This document shows positions 1-31,352 of a stretch of 64,000 bases of DNA, piece after piece (the first letter of the stretch is position 1; each line of letters opens with the position of its first letter). The notes under the pieces are model-generated. The model was not told the origin of the DNA. It saw only the letters and a list, made by a program, of their open reading frames with translations, and did no database searches. The translations under genes and the position numbers were made by a program. The DNA is from Ophiura sarsii (taxonomy: Eukaryota; Echinodermata; Ophiuroidea; Amphilepidida; Ophiuridae), in assembly GCA_035610835.1 (NCBI GenBank), contig CM069450.1, forward strand, positions 32,294,971-32,358,970, in the 5' to 3' direction.

Positions 1-3000
1 GCAGGGCAGGACAAAAAAGTAATAACACATTCACGCCAGCTTGCGATATATTCCAAGCCAACAGACTTTAACCATTTCGCCAACGATGATTCCGGTACGG
101 TTTCGACTAAGCAATTGTTACATATTTCGACGCTCTGACTGCGCCTGGTGAATAATGTATTGCAGTACTCAAATTACACTCGTCACACGCCTTTGAACGG
201 ACCCAACCAGTTCACGTACTCGTTCTGTCACGCATTGTTGTACCCATCCACCATACGTAACCACATGCACACACCTGTCATATGTGAAAGAAATAATGCA
301 AGAAACGGATCAGATTCATGTACAGGCAATAGAGGTATATTAAAAGGTACCTAAATGTAAACACACAAAAAATGTTTCAAAAAGAGCGATAGGGCCAGGC
401 GGCCCAGACAATGATGGACCTGACATAGAAAATTAAAGCGATGGGTGCAAGGAGAAAGTCACTCGAACCAAATTAAAGGCCCACATTGACTAATAACTAC
501 AACCTAGAGGACCAATATATGATTGATAACCAATTACCGCCCCATATAGAAACTACAGGCGACTGGCCGTAGAATCTAATGCAATAACTAAAACTAATAC
601 TAATAGTAAAAAAGGATTTAAAAACATATCCAGGAACAGCCAGCCCAGCCCGTACGTCGGCAAACCCAGAAGAAGAGCACCTAATTGCGTGAGTGGAATA
701 TCCCATTACGAATGACGTAACTATAATACAAAAATAATGCGGTCGATCAACAGCATAAGCAACCATAACCCAAGCGTATACATTGATAGCCCACATTGTA
801 ACAAACATTCAATACCTGTAATTATAAACACCGGGCGTGAAGACTGAAGATGTAGTGAATTAGAGAATGAGGATAATGAACCGAATGACTTGTAATTGTT
901 ATTGATTAACAAATCAGGTATGTTATATACTCAGTATTTTGTGTATTCGGATACAAACCGCTGATACAATTGAAAACGGCCAAAACACACTTCAGACTGC
1001 CTGGTTGGTCGTACAACAATCAATGTGCAATGGTACACCTGTCACTAAAGCAAAGAACGTACATTATACAACAATTAAATCATGATCTGATTGCACGGTT
1101 TACGGAATATAAAGCACCAACTATGAACAGATACACGTGGGAGCGACGCAAAGCTGAAACCAAGGGAACAGTAAACACGAATATTCGCAAAGCCCGACAT
1201 TTAAGCGCAGCCTAAATTAAAATTATGTAACTAATTTATTAAGATCTACTTATAATGTTTTAAACAAGGGCAAGGAAACTGCAACCCCGATAATCACGCG
1301 TATGAGAACAGACAACTGCAGGCAATTCAGTGTAAAACGGAATTTATTTATTATTAAATTATTTATTTATATGTATAATATTTATATGCTAATATTTGAA
1401 ATACACATACATAACACCCGGCGGTTATATAACTGAGATTCAGCTAGTACGATCGCCAGACAACTTTAAGCTATTATGTGAGAGCCAATATAGTTATTAT
1501 TTATTTAATTATTGAACATAAACAATTACAACAGAGCACTCCACTACCCGATGGAGCGGCATAATTTTTTTTTAAAGTAAATAAGAAGGCGGAGGGAAAA
1601 CAAACAAATCAATACCCATATATAAACCCCAATACCATTTAATATTAGGCCTTAATCGAAATTGGATAAATACTGATTAATATTATATATAATTATTATT
1701 ATTATTAATATTATATCAGGGCAGAGACTCAACCCATTTAAAACAAAAACTAACATAACAAAGAATAAATGTAAGCATGAAGGGAGAGAAAAGATTAGCA
1801 AAGCGTAACAAGGAGGCACGCGAGCCATACAAAGGATACACACTGACAACGCCCAGCCATGCCTAAAATATCGAACGCGGACATCAACACAGTAACATGC
1901 GATCTATATTGAGACAGGGACATCGATTATCCCTGATGAGAAGACCACCACCGAGCCAAGTAGCGCTTTAACATGATTAAGTGGCAGTGATGTAATGATT
2001 TGAAAGACGCAACATGTAAGATGATCGGAGCATATACCTACAGGTTCTAACGACAACCGATTGAATAAAAAAAACTCACAGACCAACGCAGCACTAGTTG
2101 CAACCAAAACTATCTATAGGGCCGCCACGTCGAATATAGACTAGAGTTGCCAACACTACGGTGTGGCCGCGCAATTGGGCTACTTATGAGAAAAAAATGT
2201 GTGCGCGGTTTGGGAAAAGCCAAGCAACAACGTATTCTATGGGTAAACAAAAATTGGGCTTCATATAGCCGTGGGCCGCGGTTTAGAGGACACATGGGCC
2301 GCGGTTTGGGACTAATCTCAGTTGGAACACTGATATAGACGTACAATAATATTATGAAACTGGCCAACCAGAATATATCAACAACCACCCATTTAACGAG
2401 GATTATAATTAATTTAGATGTATGCGGGCAATCAAGGAAACAGATAACCGATCCAAGGAGCCAATGTGATAGTATAATAGCCCGAATATGTCAAGCAAGG
2501 CCTACATAAAAAGGGCCATGGATGCCAAAGATGGATAAATAATAAACATGAAACGACCCGCGTACTGAACATAAACAACCAAAATGTAAAATGCGTGGAC
2601 TCAAGACTGTGTACAATGTAAGTAACAGCCGTCAATTGGAGGCCTATAACAGTAATATAATTAACAAAAATGTAACGTATTATATTATAAAGATGCATAT
2701 GTAGACCTATTAACCTGCAAATATTGTGAGGGGAACCGTTGATTAGCAAGGACGACTACCGCCCTTGAAATCCCCCCAATGAATTACTTTTTAACAGAAC
2801 TACATTAATAACAAGACAAAACAAAATTTTCTCACCGAATTAGTAGTAGTACCATTTTAATACCGAAGGCATATCTCCAGCAATCCCGTGAATCCGACCC
2901 ACGCAACTCAAAACGCAGGTCAGGTAGAATAGAAACAAGGATTGTTACAGTAGTATGTGTACACCAACAACAGAACGGCGAGAAAAAATTTGAATCAGGA

Positions 3001-3240
3001 ACAGAATAGAGAATCACCTCATCGTAAGAAATCTCGGAGGATTGTGACACACAAAAGGCGAACGCGACCGACCCAAGACACGCGGGGAGGGTTCCGATGA
3101 ATGTAACAGCCGGTCGATTGTCGCGAGCTAGCCAAGTGGAGAAATCGCGCGAACCAGGAATTAACAACTGGCAACTTAGTCAGTGCCATCGGCAAATGCA
3201 ATTAGTTTTGATTTCACCTCAACTAATTGGTATTCGTGAA
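1..3240. other. A-rich, strand-asymmetric region with no convincing gene
   Basis: On the + strand A clearly exceeds T over most of this stretch; in the lines I counted (541-660 and 2581-2640) the ratio is about 2:1. Long T or C runs are largely absent, unlike the rest of the window. Open frames are short on both strands and I recognise no protein apart from a weak helix-turn-helix resemblance at 1030-1215. Such asymmetry is common in decayed retroelements, but I see no long terminal repeats, integrase or reverse transcriptase motifs. A T-rich, AU-repeat patch at about 1340-1510 interrupts it. Confidence 0.4.
1030..1215 (+). pseudogene. Possible transposase-type helix-turn-helix fragment
   Basis: The open frame from the ATG at 1030 to the stop after 1215 encodes about 62 residues that begin MVHLSLKQRTYIIQQL and continue with a basic stretch (WERRKAETKGTV). 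This order, a 'LSL.QR..I' helix followed by a WRRK-like turn and a 'ETGSV'-like segment, resembles the N-terminal helix-turn-helix that animal transposon proteins carry (the DUF4817 type). The catalytic part is absent and nothing follows in frame. It could be a chance likeness. Confidence 0.25.
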
Positions 3241-3265
3241 ATAAACTTGAACGTAGAAACTATCT

Positions 3266-3550
3266 ATTAACCCTAACCATCCTCAATGCCGCAAATGTCC
3301 ACGGTAAAGTCTGTCTGTGCCAGCTGGCGTGGCACTTTTTTACTGAAATAATGGCCCCAGGCTACATAGTCGGGCCAATACACTGGCCCGAGTATGGTTA
3401 GCCCCGTGGCGCACTGGTAAAGCGTTCGTCTCGCAACCAAGAGTTGTGGGTTCGAGCCCCGGTGGCGGCGCCACTCTTTTTGTCTGCGTTTTGGTCGTTG
3501 AAGAAAGAAAAAAAATCAAAATGTGACTTAGGAGGTTAGGGTTAAACTAG
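3266..3550. repeat. Small inverted-repeat unit around a tRNA-like core
   Basis: The left edge reads ctattaaccctaaccatcct and the right edge, reverse-complemented, reads ctagtttaaccctaacctcct, so the unit is bounded by an imperfect inverted repeat of about 20 bp. The tRNA-like sequence at 3401-3473 lies between the two ends. This may be a tRNA-derived short element that acquired inverted ends, or a MITE that captured a tRNA-like sequence. Confidence 0.4.
3401..3473 (+). repeat. tRNA-derived sequence (SINE head or tRNA pseudogene)
   Basis: The sequence has a good Pol III A box (TGGCGCACTGG at 3407-3417) and B box (GGTTCGAGCCC at 3449-3459). A terminal CCA is encoded at 3471-3473, and a short T run follows at 3477-3481. 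The T arm pairs over four of five positions, but the acceptor stem has several mismatches and no clean anticodon stem can be drawn, so I do not call a functional tRNA. It is best read as a retroposed or SINE-type tRNA relic. Confidence 0.5.
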
Positions 3551-3581
3551 TTTGAAATGAAATGTTTGCTGGTAACCGACA

Positions 3582-3605
3582 CTATCTATCTATCTATCTA
3601 TCTAT
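3582..3605 (+). repeat. (CTAT)n microsatellite
   Basis: Six tandem copies of a 4-bp CTAT unit. Confidence 0.9.
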
Positions 3606-4168
3606 TGCAGTAATAGTACGAGATTGTAATGTTTATCGGCGCGCTAATTGCTCTGAGCATACTCAGTTAGAATTCACACCCTCTGTTGACGTAAATGCGC
3701 CAATTATAAATAACGTCTATAGACACGATATTCCTAATATTTTCATGTAGGCTTATACACCCAACCAAATATATAATTTTCCCCTAGCATATACTAGAAT
3801 ATTTTCAGAAACATTTGATGGATTTAAATATTTTCAGCTAGAAAGATAACCCAATTGTTAGGCACATTTTGATACCAAACTTGGTGGCCCTGAGACCATG
3901 CAACGATACGAAATTGTGCCATTTATCAATTTCTATACAACAAAAAAGTGGCATAAATCTCACTGATTATGGCTGGTTTTGTCCATAAAATTGATCTGTA
4001 TTTGTGTATTTTGTGTCATTATGCTACCGTGTCTTGGTGCACAAGATTATGATCTGCTTATTGATTATTAACCAGCCATAGCCAGTGAAGATTTAGTGTC
4101 CTTTTTCCTGTATAAAAGTTTAAGTTTAATGTTGGAATTTATGCAAAGGGGGTATTAAAATGTAAATA
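3606..4168. other. Intergenic, no feature recognised
   Basis: AT-rich sequence in which I see no convincing open frame, repeat end or RNA gene. Confidence 0.5.
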
Positions 4169-5586
4169 TACAGGGTGTATCAAAAAAGTGTCCCATGTAA
4201 AAACATGATTTTTTTTAGACATGAAAAATATAAAACAAAATCGCGAAGTACTAATAACCATATTAAGCACTCTTTAATTTTTCATAAGAATTTTGTTTAT
4301 CCATTTGGGAGCTTCCGTTATCAAATTATAGCAAATCTACTCGGGCGGGCATGTTTAAATTCAGTTTTGGCCACTTTTCATGTGAAGAGAGCTCTTTTAT
4401 TAGAATCGTCATTCAGGGTGTCATTGAACATAATATAATCATAAAAATCAATACTAATCTACCTACTAAATGTTGATATTAGTTGAATTGAGCAGAAAAC
4501 AAAGTTTCTTCCATATTAATATTATTATATCATTTATTATATCATTTATTTAAAAATGCTCATAAACATGGTCCAATCTGAGAATAATATACCTTATATA
4601 CATAAGATATACATTACATGAGCAAATTTCTTCTCCGCAGTTTGATACCTCATTCAACAAAATCGAATGGATACTTTTTGAGTTATGGCGGTTTCAATGA
4701 CCGCGCATAACAACAGCAAAGTTGCACTACATGTATATAGGTATAGGAAATCATTGATTTGTGTGTGATTACGCACCATGGGTGTGTGTGTAAAAGGAAA
4801 GCAAACCTTTCATTCTTCACAGCTGGACATACCCTTTGTCCCGCAAATTGCGGCTATCACTCCAGACCCATTCATCCAGATACCTAGGTGGCTTGTTCAG
4901 ATAGCACAGAGTTATGAAAGTAACCTAAATTAAGGTATATTAGGCTGTCACTAAGCAGTCACGTTTTGTATACAAAGCTATAATCATGGGGGTGCTCCGT
5001 GGCGGGGTTTTTTGAAAACACAATCCAATATTGCAGGTAGGACTTCATTGCACCTCAATTGACGGGTAAAAGGAGTATACGGCTTTATTCCGTAATTGGG
5101 CTTTAACACTACACTAACTTATAAATGTTTTACACCCAGTATACCTTAACCCTTGATATATATTTGATCTGGAATTCTCCTACTTTAATTTTCCTAGAAT
5201 ATTAGATATATGTTTCACTAGAAAATAGTTTTCATAAAGAAGTATATGATTTTATTGGCCCTATTTCAATTATGTAGGTGTATAGGCATATCGTGTATTG
5301 TGAAATTACAATTCCATGCATGAGTATTTAATTGTTCATTATTAATTTCATCGAAAAAGTGAAGAAAAGGTAAACACTTGCTTGGATTGAGGACTCGATA
5401 TACATACATACATCCCGCTTGGCGCACCCTGTATGGTGTTTATTGGGCATAGCATGTTTAGATGAAGTAATATCATTACAAAAGGTCAATTTAAAACCTA
5501 TGACACCAAATTATGACAATGGTTAAATTTAATTAGCAAATACGTTTTCACATAATTATATTTTCACACATTTTGACCACCCTGTA
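4169..5586. mobile_element. Non-autonomous DNA transposon, ~1.4 kb, TACAGGGTG ends
   Basis: The left end starts TACAGGGTGTATCAAAAA and the right end, reverse-complemented, starts TACAGGGTGGTCAAAATGTG, so the ends form an imperfect terminal inverted repeat with TA at the extreme edges. This is typical of mariner-type elements. No transposase is visible inside. A second inverted end-like motif (CACCCTGTA at about 5427-5435) and a partial foldback element (about 4596-4930) suggest nested insertions. Confidence 0.5.
4596..4930 (+). mobile_element. Foldback element family 1, partial copy 1
   Basis: This stretch matches the left arm of the foldback elements at 23022-24226 and 51911-52552 (shared landmarks CCGCAGTTTGATACCTCATT and AATCGAATGGATACTTTT). 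Only one arm is present. The inner module, with the 'ttcacagctggacataccc' and 'cattcatccagatacctagg' landmarks, runs in the opposite orientation to the other copies, so the copy was rearranged. Confidence 0.6.
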
Positions 5587-6790
5587 AAAGGTACCATTTA
5601 TAACTAAAGACAAAGATGGCAACATTTTTCTAAGGTACAATATTATATACTTTTGAATTATACAACTTAATCATGTTAATAAAATATAATGTTATCTTCA
5701 ATGTATGCAAATGGCAAGTGAAAATGTTGTATTTTGGATCTACACACAAACTGTAAATGTTGTGATATCAACAACGAACTGGAAGACGGTGCATACAGCA
5801 TTCAGAGAATACCATCTGAATAAAACCTAGGCCCAAAGGGTGTATGGCAGAGTTATGTTTAAGGTGACATTTTAGCGGTTTCATGCTGGCTTCAGCACGA
5901 AATTATTAAAAATATTCCTGATATTTTTTCTATTTTTTCTTTGTGTTAGTAAAGAATTAATATTAAAAATATCCCGAGCCAAGATTTTGTCGGTCTGAGA
6001 AGGGCAACAAAATATGTTTTTTACACGGTGGTCAACGCTTGCGCTCAGCGACGGAACGTTATGGAGTATAACGAACCATTACTAGTCACTTACGGGTACA
6101 CGAAATCTAGAATCGCCGACATTTTCTTTGATGAGACAATATCGGATAGGGAAGAAAAATCCCTATCGCGGGAAACATTATCCATCATAATTCTCGAAAT
6201 AACCACTTAATCAAACTCAGCCGAGGTAATTACTGTACCTATATCGTGTCTAAAAAATCTTACTCATTCAACATTACGCTACAAGGCCCGATTAGTAGCG
6301 CTATAAATTGATGCCCTAAAAACCGGCACCAAATTTAAATATCCGCCTTCCATCAAAGCTGGTTGCTATATGACATAATTCTCGTGTGCAACCAACCGGC
6401 TGTATTGCAACATCCATTGAGTAGTTTAAACACATGAGCGTGGATGTAATTTGCAACATAATGTAAACTCACCCATGCAGTTAGCAAGTAGTACCGCTCA
6501 TACACGCCCCGAATTTAAATATACATCCAGGCAATCCTCTCGTAGTAATTGATAACAATAGGTTTACCATACCAAATTAATGGCGCTCCTAAGCGAGCAA
6601 TTTATGTCATGCTGAATTTTTTTAGATATTTCACACACACACTTTGATTTCAAAATCTTAGGATGCCGGTACGTCCTCCGATAAGCAGTTTTAGCGCATA
6701 TCTAATACCAACAATTGATTCTCTGACTTATTTCCTTTCCAAAAAAATTATAGTTTTATATCTCATTTATAGGTCAAAAGTTACAGCGCT
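5587..6790. other. Intergenic, nothing recognised
   Basis: AT-rich. A 60-residue frame at 6028-6210 has no recognisable motif and I do not call it a gene. Confidence 0.5.
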
Positions 6791-6809
6791 TGGTAAATTT
6801 CATATTATT

Positions 6810-7210
6810 AGGGTTAGCAGGCCCCGGGGTCCCTCCCCGACTAATATTCGAGTCGTGCCGGTGGTTTGGCGTTCTGACTGGGGCGCTGTACTGACTCAGT
6901 GTCGCCATGGCAGCGCAAAGCGAGCGACGTGAGCGTCTCGTTGACGTGCGAGGATGCATACAGGCTAGAGGTCGCAGCAAGGACTCAATCTCGTTCTCTG
7001 CTTAGGGTTCGGTGGGGTGGAGCAGACTCCCTTCCTCTTCCCCACTCTCTGCCCATGGGAGCTGAACCATTGCCTTTTGCTTTTACAATGGTTTTATGTT
7101 GTTAATGTTGTTCACTAGCCCGAAAACAACACTGAGCACGCAGGAGGCTCTGTTTATTCGCTCTGTGCACGGATCCGCCATTTGCGATGAGTGCCTCCTA
7201 ACTGGAATCA
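6810..7210 (+). promoter_or_regulatory. CpG-richer patch upstream of gene A; possible promoter or 5' UTR exon
   Basis: This is the most GC- and CpG-rich part of the left flank, with clusters such as GCGAGCGACGTGAGCGTCTC. It carries a perfect AP-1-type palindrome TGACTCA at 6892-6898. It lies about 1 kb upstream of the gene A signal-peptide exon. That exon is preceded by a splice acceptor, so a noncoding first exon must lie upstream. Assigning it here is inference; no donor site was singled out. Confidence 0.25.
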
Positions 7211-8109
7211 GATGTCATCATCATCATCATTGCACAATGTCTCATCTGCATGAGCAGTCATATTGTGTAGAGAGAGTCGAACTATATAGTACCAGTTTGA
7301 GACTCACCTCACAAATGGCGGACCGTGTAAATGTCGAATATGGCGATTACTCTATTCATTCATTTCAAATCATCCTCCAGAAAAAGACATGCATGGATGG
7401 AGTACAATACCATCACCTAATGACCCGTTAAACTGATATTAATCCCAGTGAGACTTGAAAGTAGTCCACGCAATTGGTAGTACTAGTATAGAGCGCAATA
7501 AGAACGTGATAAGCGGGACAGGAACAATCTAAGAGCTACCTTGTTTTAAGGATTTGACATTTTAGGACAGTTTTCCGCGCTCTTTCTGCATGTTATTCAC
7601 ATTTTGATACTTGTTCATCCCCATAAAAGCGCTAGCTTGATCGCAGTAGATGGGTATAAGACGGGGCACTCTGTCCTTGGCGCTCAAGGGCGACCATTGG
7701 GACCCTCGGTTCTTAGAGACCTCAATGCGTTTGGCGTAGCGCTTTGGTACTTGTTCCAGCGCAATGCAAGCAGAAGGCCTGATCGCCGCAGGTCTGACAG
7801 CCCTTTAAGTCTCTGTCACAGCAGACGACAACTATTCACCGACATACCTACAGCGCCACCTGTCAGTCTGGTGTGTTCTCCAACAAGTTAAATTTGGATT
7901 CCGATTTGCTAGCAAAGCACTGGTATCAGTCTAAAACCACAATGTCCTTGATAACCTTCAAATAATCACTTGTCATGTTACTATAGTTTTGAAGATATTT
8001 TGCCGAATATTTGTATAATTATTCCGTTATGTGAAATCAGCTCGAAGTCAATGTTGACAGTCATACTGGAGGATGTTCTTTAATATATCTGACGTTTCCC
8101 TTTTTTCAG
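7211..8109. other. Presumed 5' UTR intron or upstream region of gene A
   Basis: No recognisable coding sequence. It ends in a polypyrimidine tract and TTTTTTCAG at 8101-8109, which is the splice acceptor of the signal-peptide exon. Confidence 0.4.
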
Positions 8110-8117
8110 CGTTCAAA

Positions 8118-28929
<20,812 letters not shown>

Positions 28930-29165
28930 TAGCAATATTAAAGGAATATATGCCGAGGGCGATAACATTTGTAAATACTAAATGATGTCATTAAAGACTG
29001 CTATATATGAAATGAAGCATAGTTGTAAATAGGGGGAAAGTAGTTCAAAACTGGAACTTATGTTTATAAGCGCTTCGTCGCATCCAGCACTCAGCCAACT
29101 GACATATCGGGTAAGACTCGTGACAGACGGCTTCCAGGTGTTATCTTTTTCGTCGCCTCTTGTTT

Positions 29166-29171
29166 AATAAA
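29166..29171 (+). terminator. Polyadenylation signal of gene A
   Basis: AATAAA lies 237 bp after the stop codon, in an AT-rich 3' UTR. Cleavage would fall near 29185-29200. Confidence 0.6.
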
Positions 29172-29304
29172 AACTCATCAACACTTGTGGAATAATAACT
29201 TTATAATTTATCCGCACCATTTTCATGAATAAGATGTATACTAATCATGAATACATTTGCCCATAATATGTACGTTTCACATTGTAATATGCGCTGTTGT
29301 TTTG

Positions 29305-29510
29305 GATTTTCCCCCCAGAATGTTGACAACTTCGGGATTTCCGGGACATTTCTGGAATTTCTGGGCCAATTGATGCGTTTTTGCGAATTTTAGGGTCAAG
29401 GCGATATATAGGAATTGGTATTTATTAATGAATTCAATGTTTTTTTAGCAAATAAATAAAATAATCCCGAGAAAAAGTTGGTCCGACATCCTCATTGAAT
29501 GTATGAACCT
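29305..29510 (+). repeat. Dispersed repeat R, copy a, 5' fragment
   Basis: Matches 35610-35830 and 41180-41370 through the landmarks 'ggaattggtatttattaatgaattc', 'aataatcc' and 'ttggtccgacatc'. The rest of this copy continues at 31150 after inserted DNA. Confidence 0.6.
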
Positions 29511-29685
29511 TTATTAGGAAATAATAATAATTCATATAACTGTATTAGCATCATAAAAGTTACAAATACAGAATTGATACACAATAAAGGAAACATGTAA
29601 TTCCCAGATCAGTTCTCCATTTAGGTGGACGAACGCAGGGATAATGGGGACAAACTAAACACAACATGACAACAAAACAGACATG

Positions 29686-30103
29686 TTAAAACATTAAAAA
29701 TAGATATTCATATAAAAGGGACCTGCCCTGCAGTAAACCATTATGATTGCACGTTGAGGGTTGGATAATTGTCCCATGTGGGTTCCTTGTGAGCATGGAC
29801 AATTGAGAAAGATGAAAGAATAGACAGTTTGGTGATGTTGTCCCGGAATATTTTAAAGGTAGTGGGGCTATTGCACAGTTTGAGTATATATTTAAGTCTA
29901 CCAAGATTGTGAGGGGATATGTAACCACCCCTACCAATTTCGAGGGCGACCAACTCACACTCAAAATCATTGTTCTGAATATCAACAACCAGAGCGGCGT
30001 ACTTGTCAGATTTTCTTGTGTGCGCTTTCTCAAGATTAAGTTCAAAGGGCACTGTGAGTTCGATGATGACCAGTTTCCGTGAATTCTCCCAGAACAAAAT
30101 CAT
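29686..30103 (-). pseudogene. Retroelement-associated nuclease-like fragment
   Basis: The minus-strand frame from 30103 to 29741 encodes 120 residues: MILFWENSRKLVIIELTVPF, then ARTRKSDKYAAL-like (AHTRKSDKYAAL) and CELVALEIGRGGYI. The motif set 'iELTVPFE...A..RK..KY..L' with a following 'vEvG.RG' is known to me from C-terminal endonuclease-like segments encoded with invertebrate retroelement polyproteins. It has no upstream partner here, so it is a truncated mobile-element relic. Confidence 0.55.
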
Positions 30104-30181
30104 TAAGCGCTAATATTTAAATTATACAGGCTGTCCCATAATGATTAGTACCCATCGATACCCAAAGTTCAATCATTTTTG

Positions 30182-31150
30182 TCATCATCAAAATAGATAG
30201 GATTAGGTCCGTTGTTTTAACATCATCTTTGTCATACTGTACTATTTTATTATAATTCTAAATCATGAATATCGGATTTATCAAACTCAAGATACACTCC
30301 ATTATGTAAAACATGGTGATTTCACCTTTTTGACAAAGTGTTAAAAAATGTGTGTGCTATCACAGCTTGTTTGAAAGAAACTTGTGTATTCTCATAATCT
30401 CTTGTCTACTCAATATAATCTTGTGTGTCTTTCTGTTGTAACTGTTATTAGTTATGGGTGTTAAAATATTTTAATAATTCTTTTCCTTAATTCAATTTAA
30501 CGGGTAAAAGAAGTTTGTCACACTTGAGTGACCCCATGCATTGTTTTATTTGACAAGTGTTTAGGGACTTCTAAATGAAGTGGTACTTGGTGAATCACCA
30601 GAGGCTTATATAGAGTTCATGTTCTCATTTGAGAATGGATTTCGTGAGGTGAAACACTAAGCATCTAAGGGACTATATCATTTTACCAAGTTTGTAGGAA
30701 ATTGCATCCCCAATATGAAAAAGAAGTCTAAGCCACTGCTAATTACCCATGGCCACGTCTTTACCTGTTTAAATGTCCCTCAACTATAGCCTCAAAACCT
30801 AGCTCATTATAGAAACAAAGCTTGGGGTCGCTCATGCGTGACGATCCATTTTTACTCTTCAAATTGAATCAAAATGAAGAAGTATTAATGGTTTGAACAA
30901 CAATATGATACAACAGCAGTTTAAAATAGAAAGGAACCAAAGATATTAGCAGACAAGAGATATGTATTAGTTGTTTCAAAACACATTTGGTTTGCCCTTT
31001 GCCAAAAAGGTGAAATCACCATGTCTTACACAATGGAGTGTAACTTCATTAAAATAAGTCCGATATTCATGATGTTCAAATGAAAGGGTACAGTATAGCA
31101 AATATGATGAAAAAACAACGGATCTAATCTCGTTGATTTTGATGATGAAA
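30182..31150. mobile_element. Foldback element (family 3) inserted in repeat R
   Basis: The arms 30182-30340 and 30996-31150 are imperfect reverse complements (landmarks 'atggtgatttcacctttttg' and 'catgaatatcgga'). A mariner-type end TACAGGCTGTCCCATAATGA stands just outside at 30125. The ~650 bp interior has no recognised gene. Confidence 0.6.
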
Positions 31151-31352
31151 ACTTTGATTGCTATGATTCTCATTTCCACTCTGTAATCGTCAATATTTTT
31201 GTTGAATAAAGTATACAATGCGTCTAAATATGTCACTCTGTAATTAACTCACTACTTTTGTGTATTGTAGAGAAATGGATTATAAGTAAATAGGATCAAG
31301 AAGTAAACTATAATAACTTGTTCAACTTTCACACATAAATAACCTCCCCATA
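31151..31352 (+). repeat. Dispersed repeat R, copy a, middle fragment
   Basis: 'catttccactctgtaatcg', 'ttgaataaa' and 'aatgcgtctaaatatg' match 36075-36180, 41640-41740 and 43330-43400 in order. It leads into the minisatellite. Confidence 0.65.

Noticed and set aside
3401..3473. Functional tRNA gene
   Set aside because: Acceptor stem mismatches and the lack of a clean anticodon arm argue for a relic.
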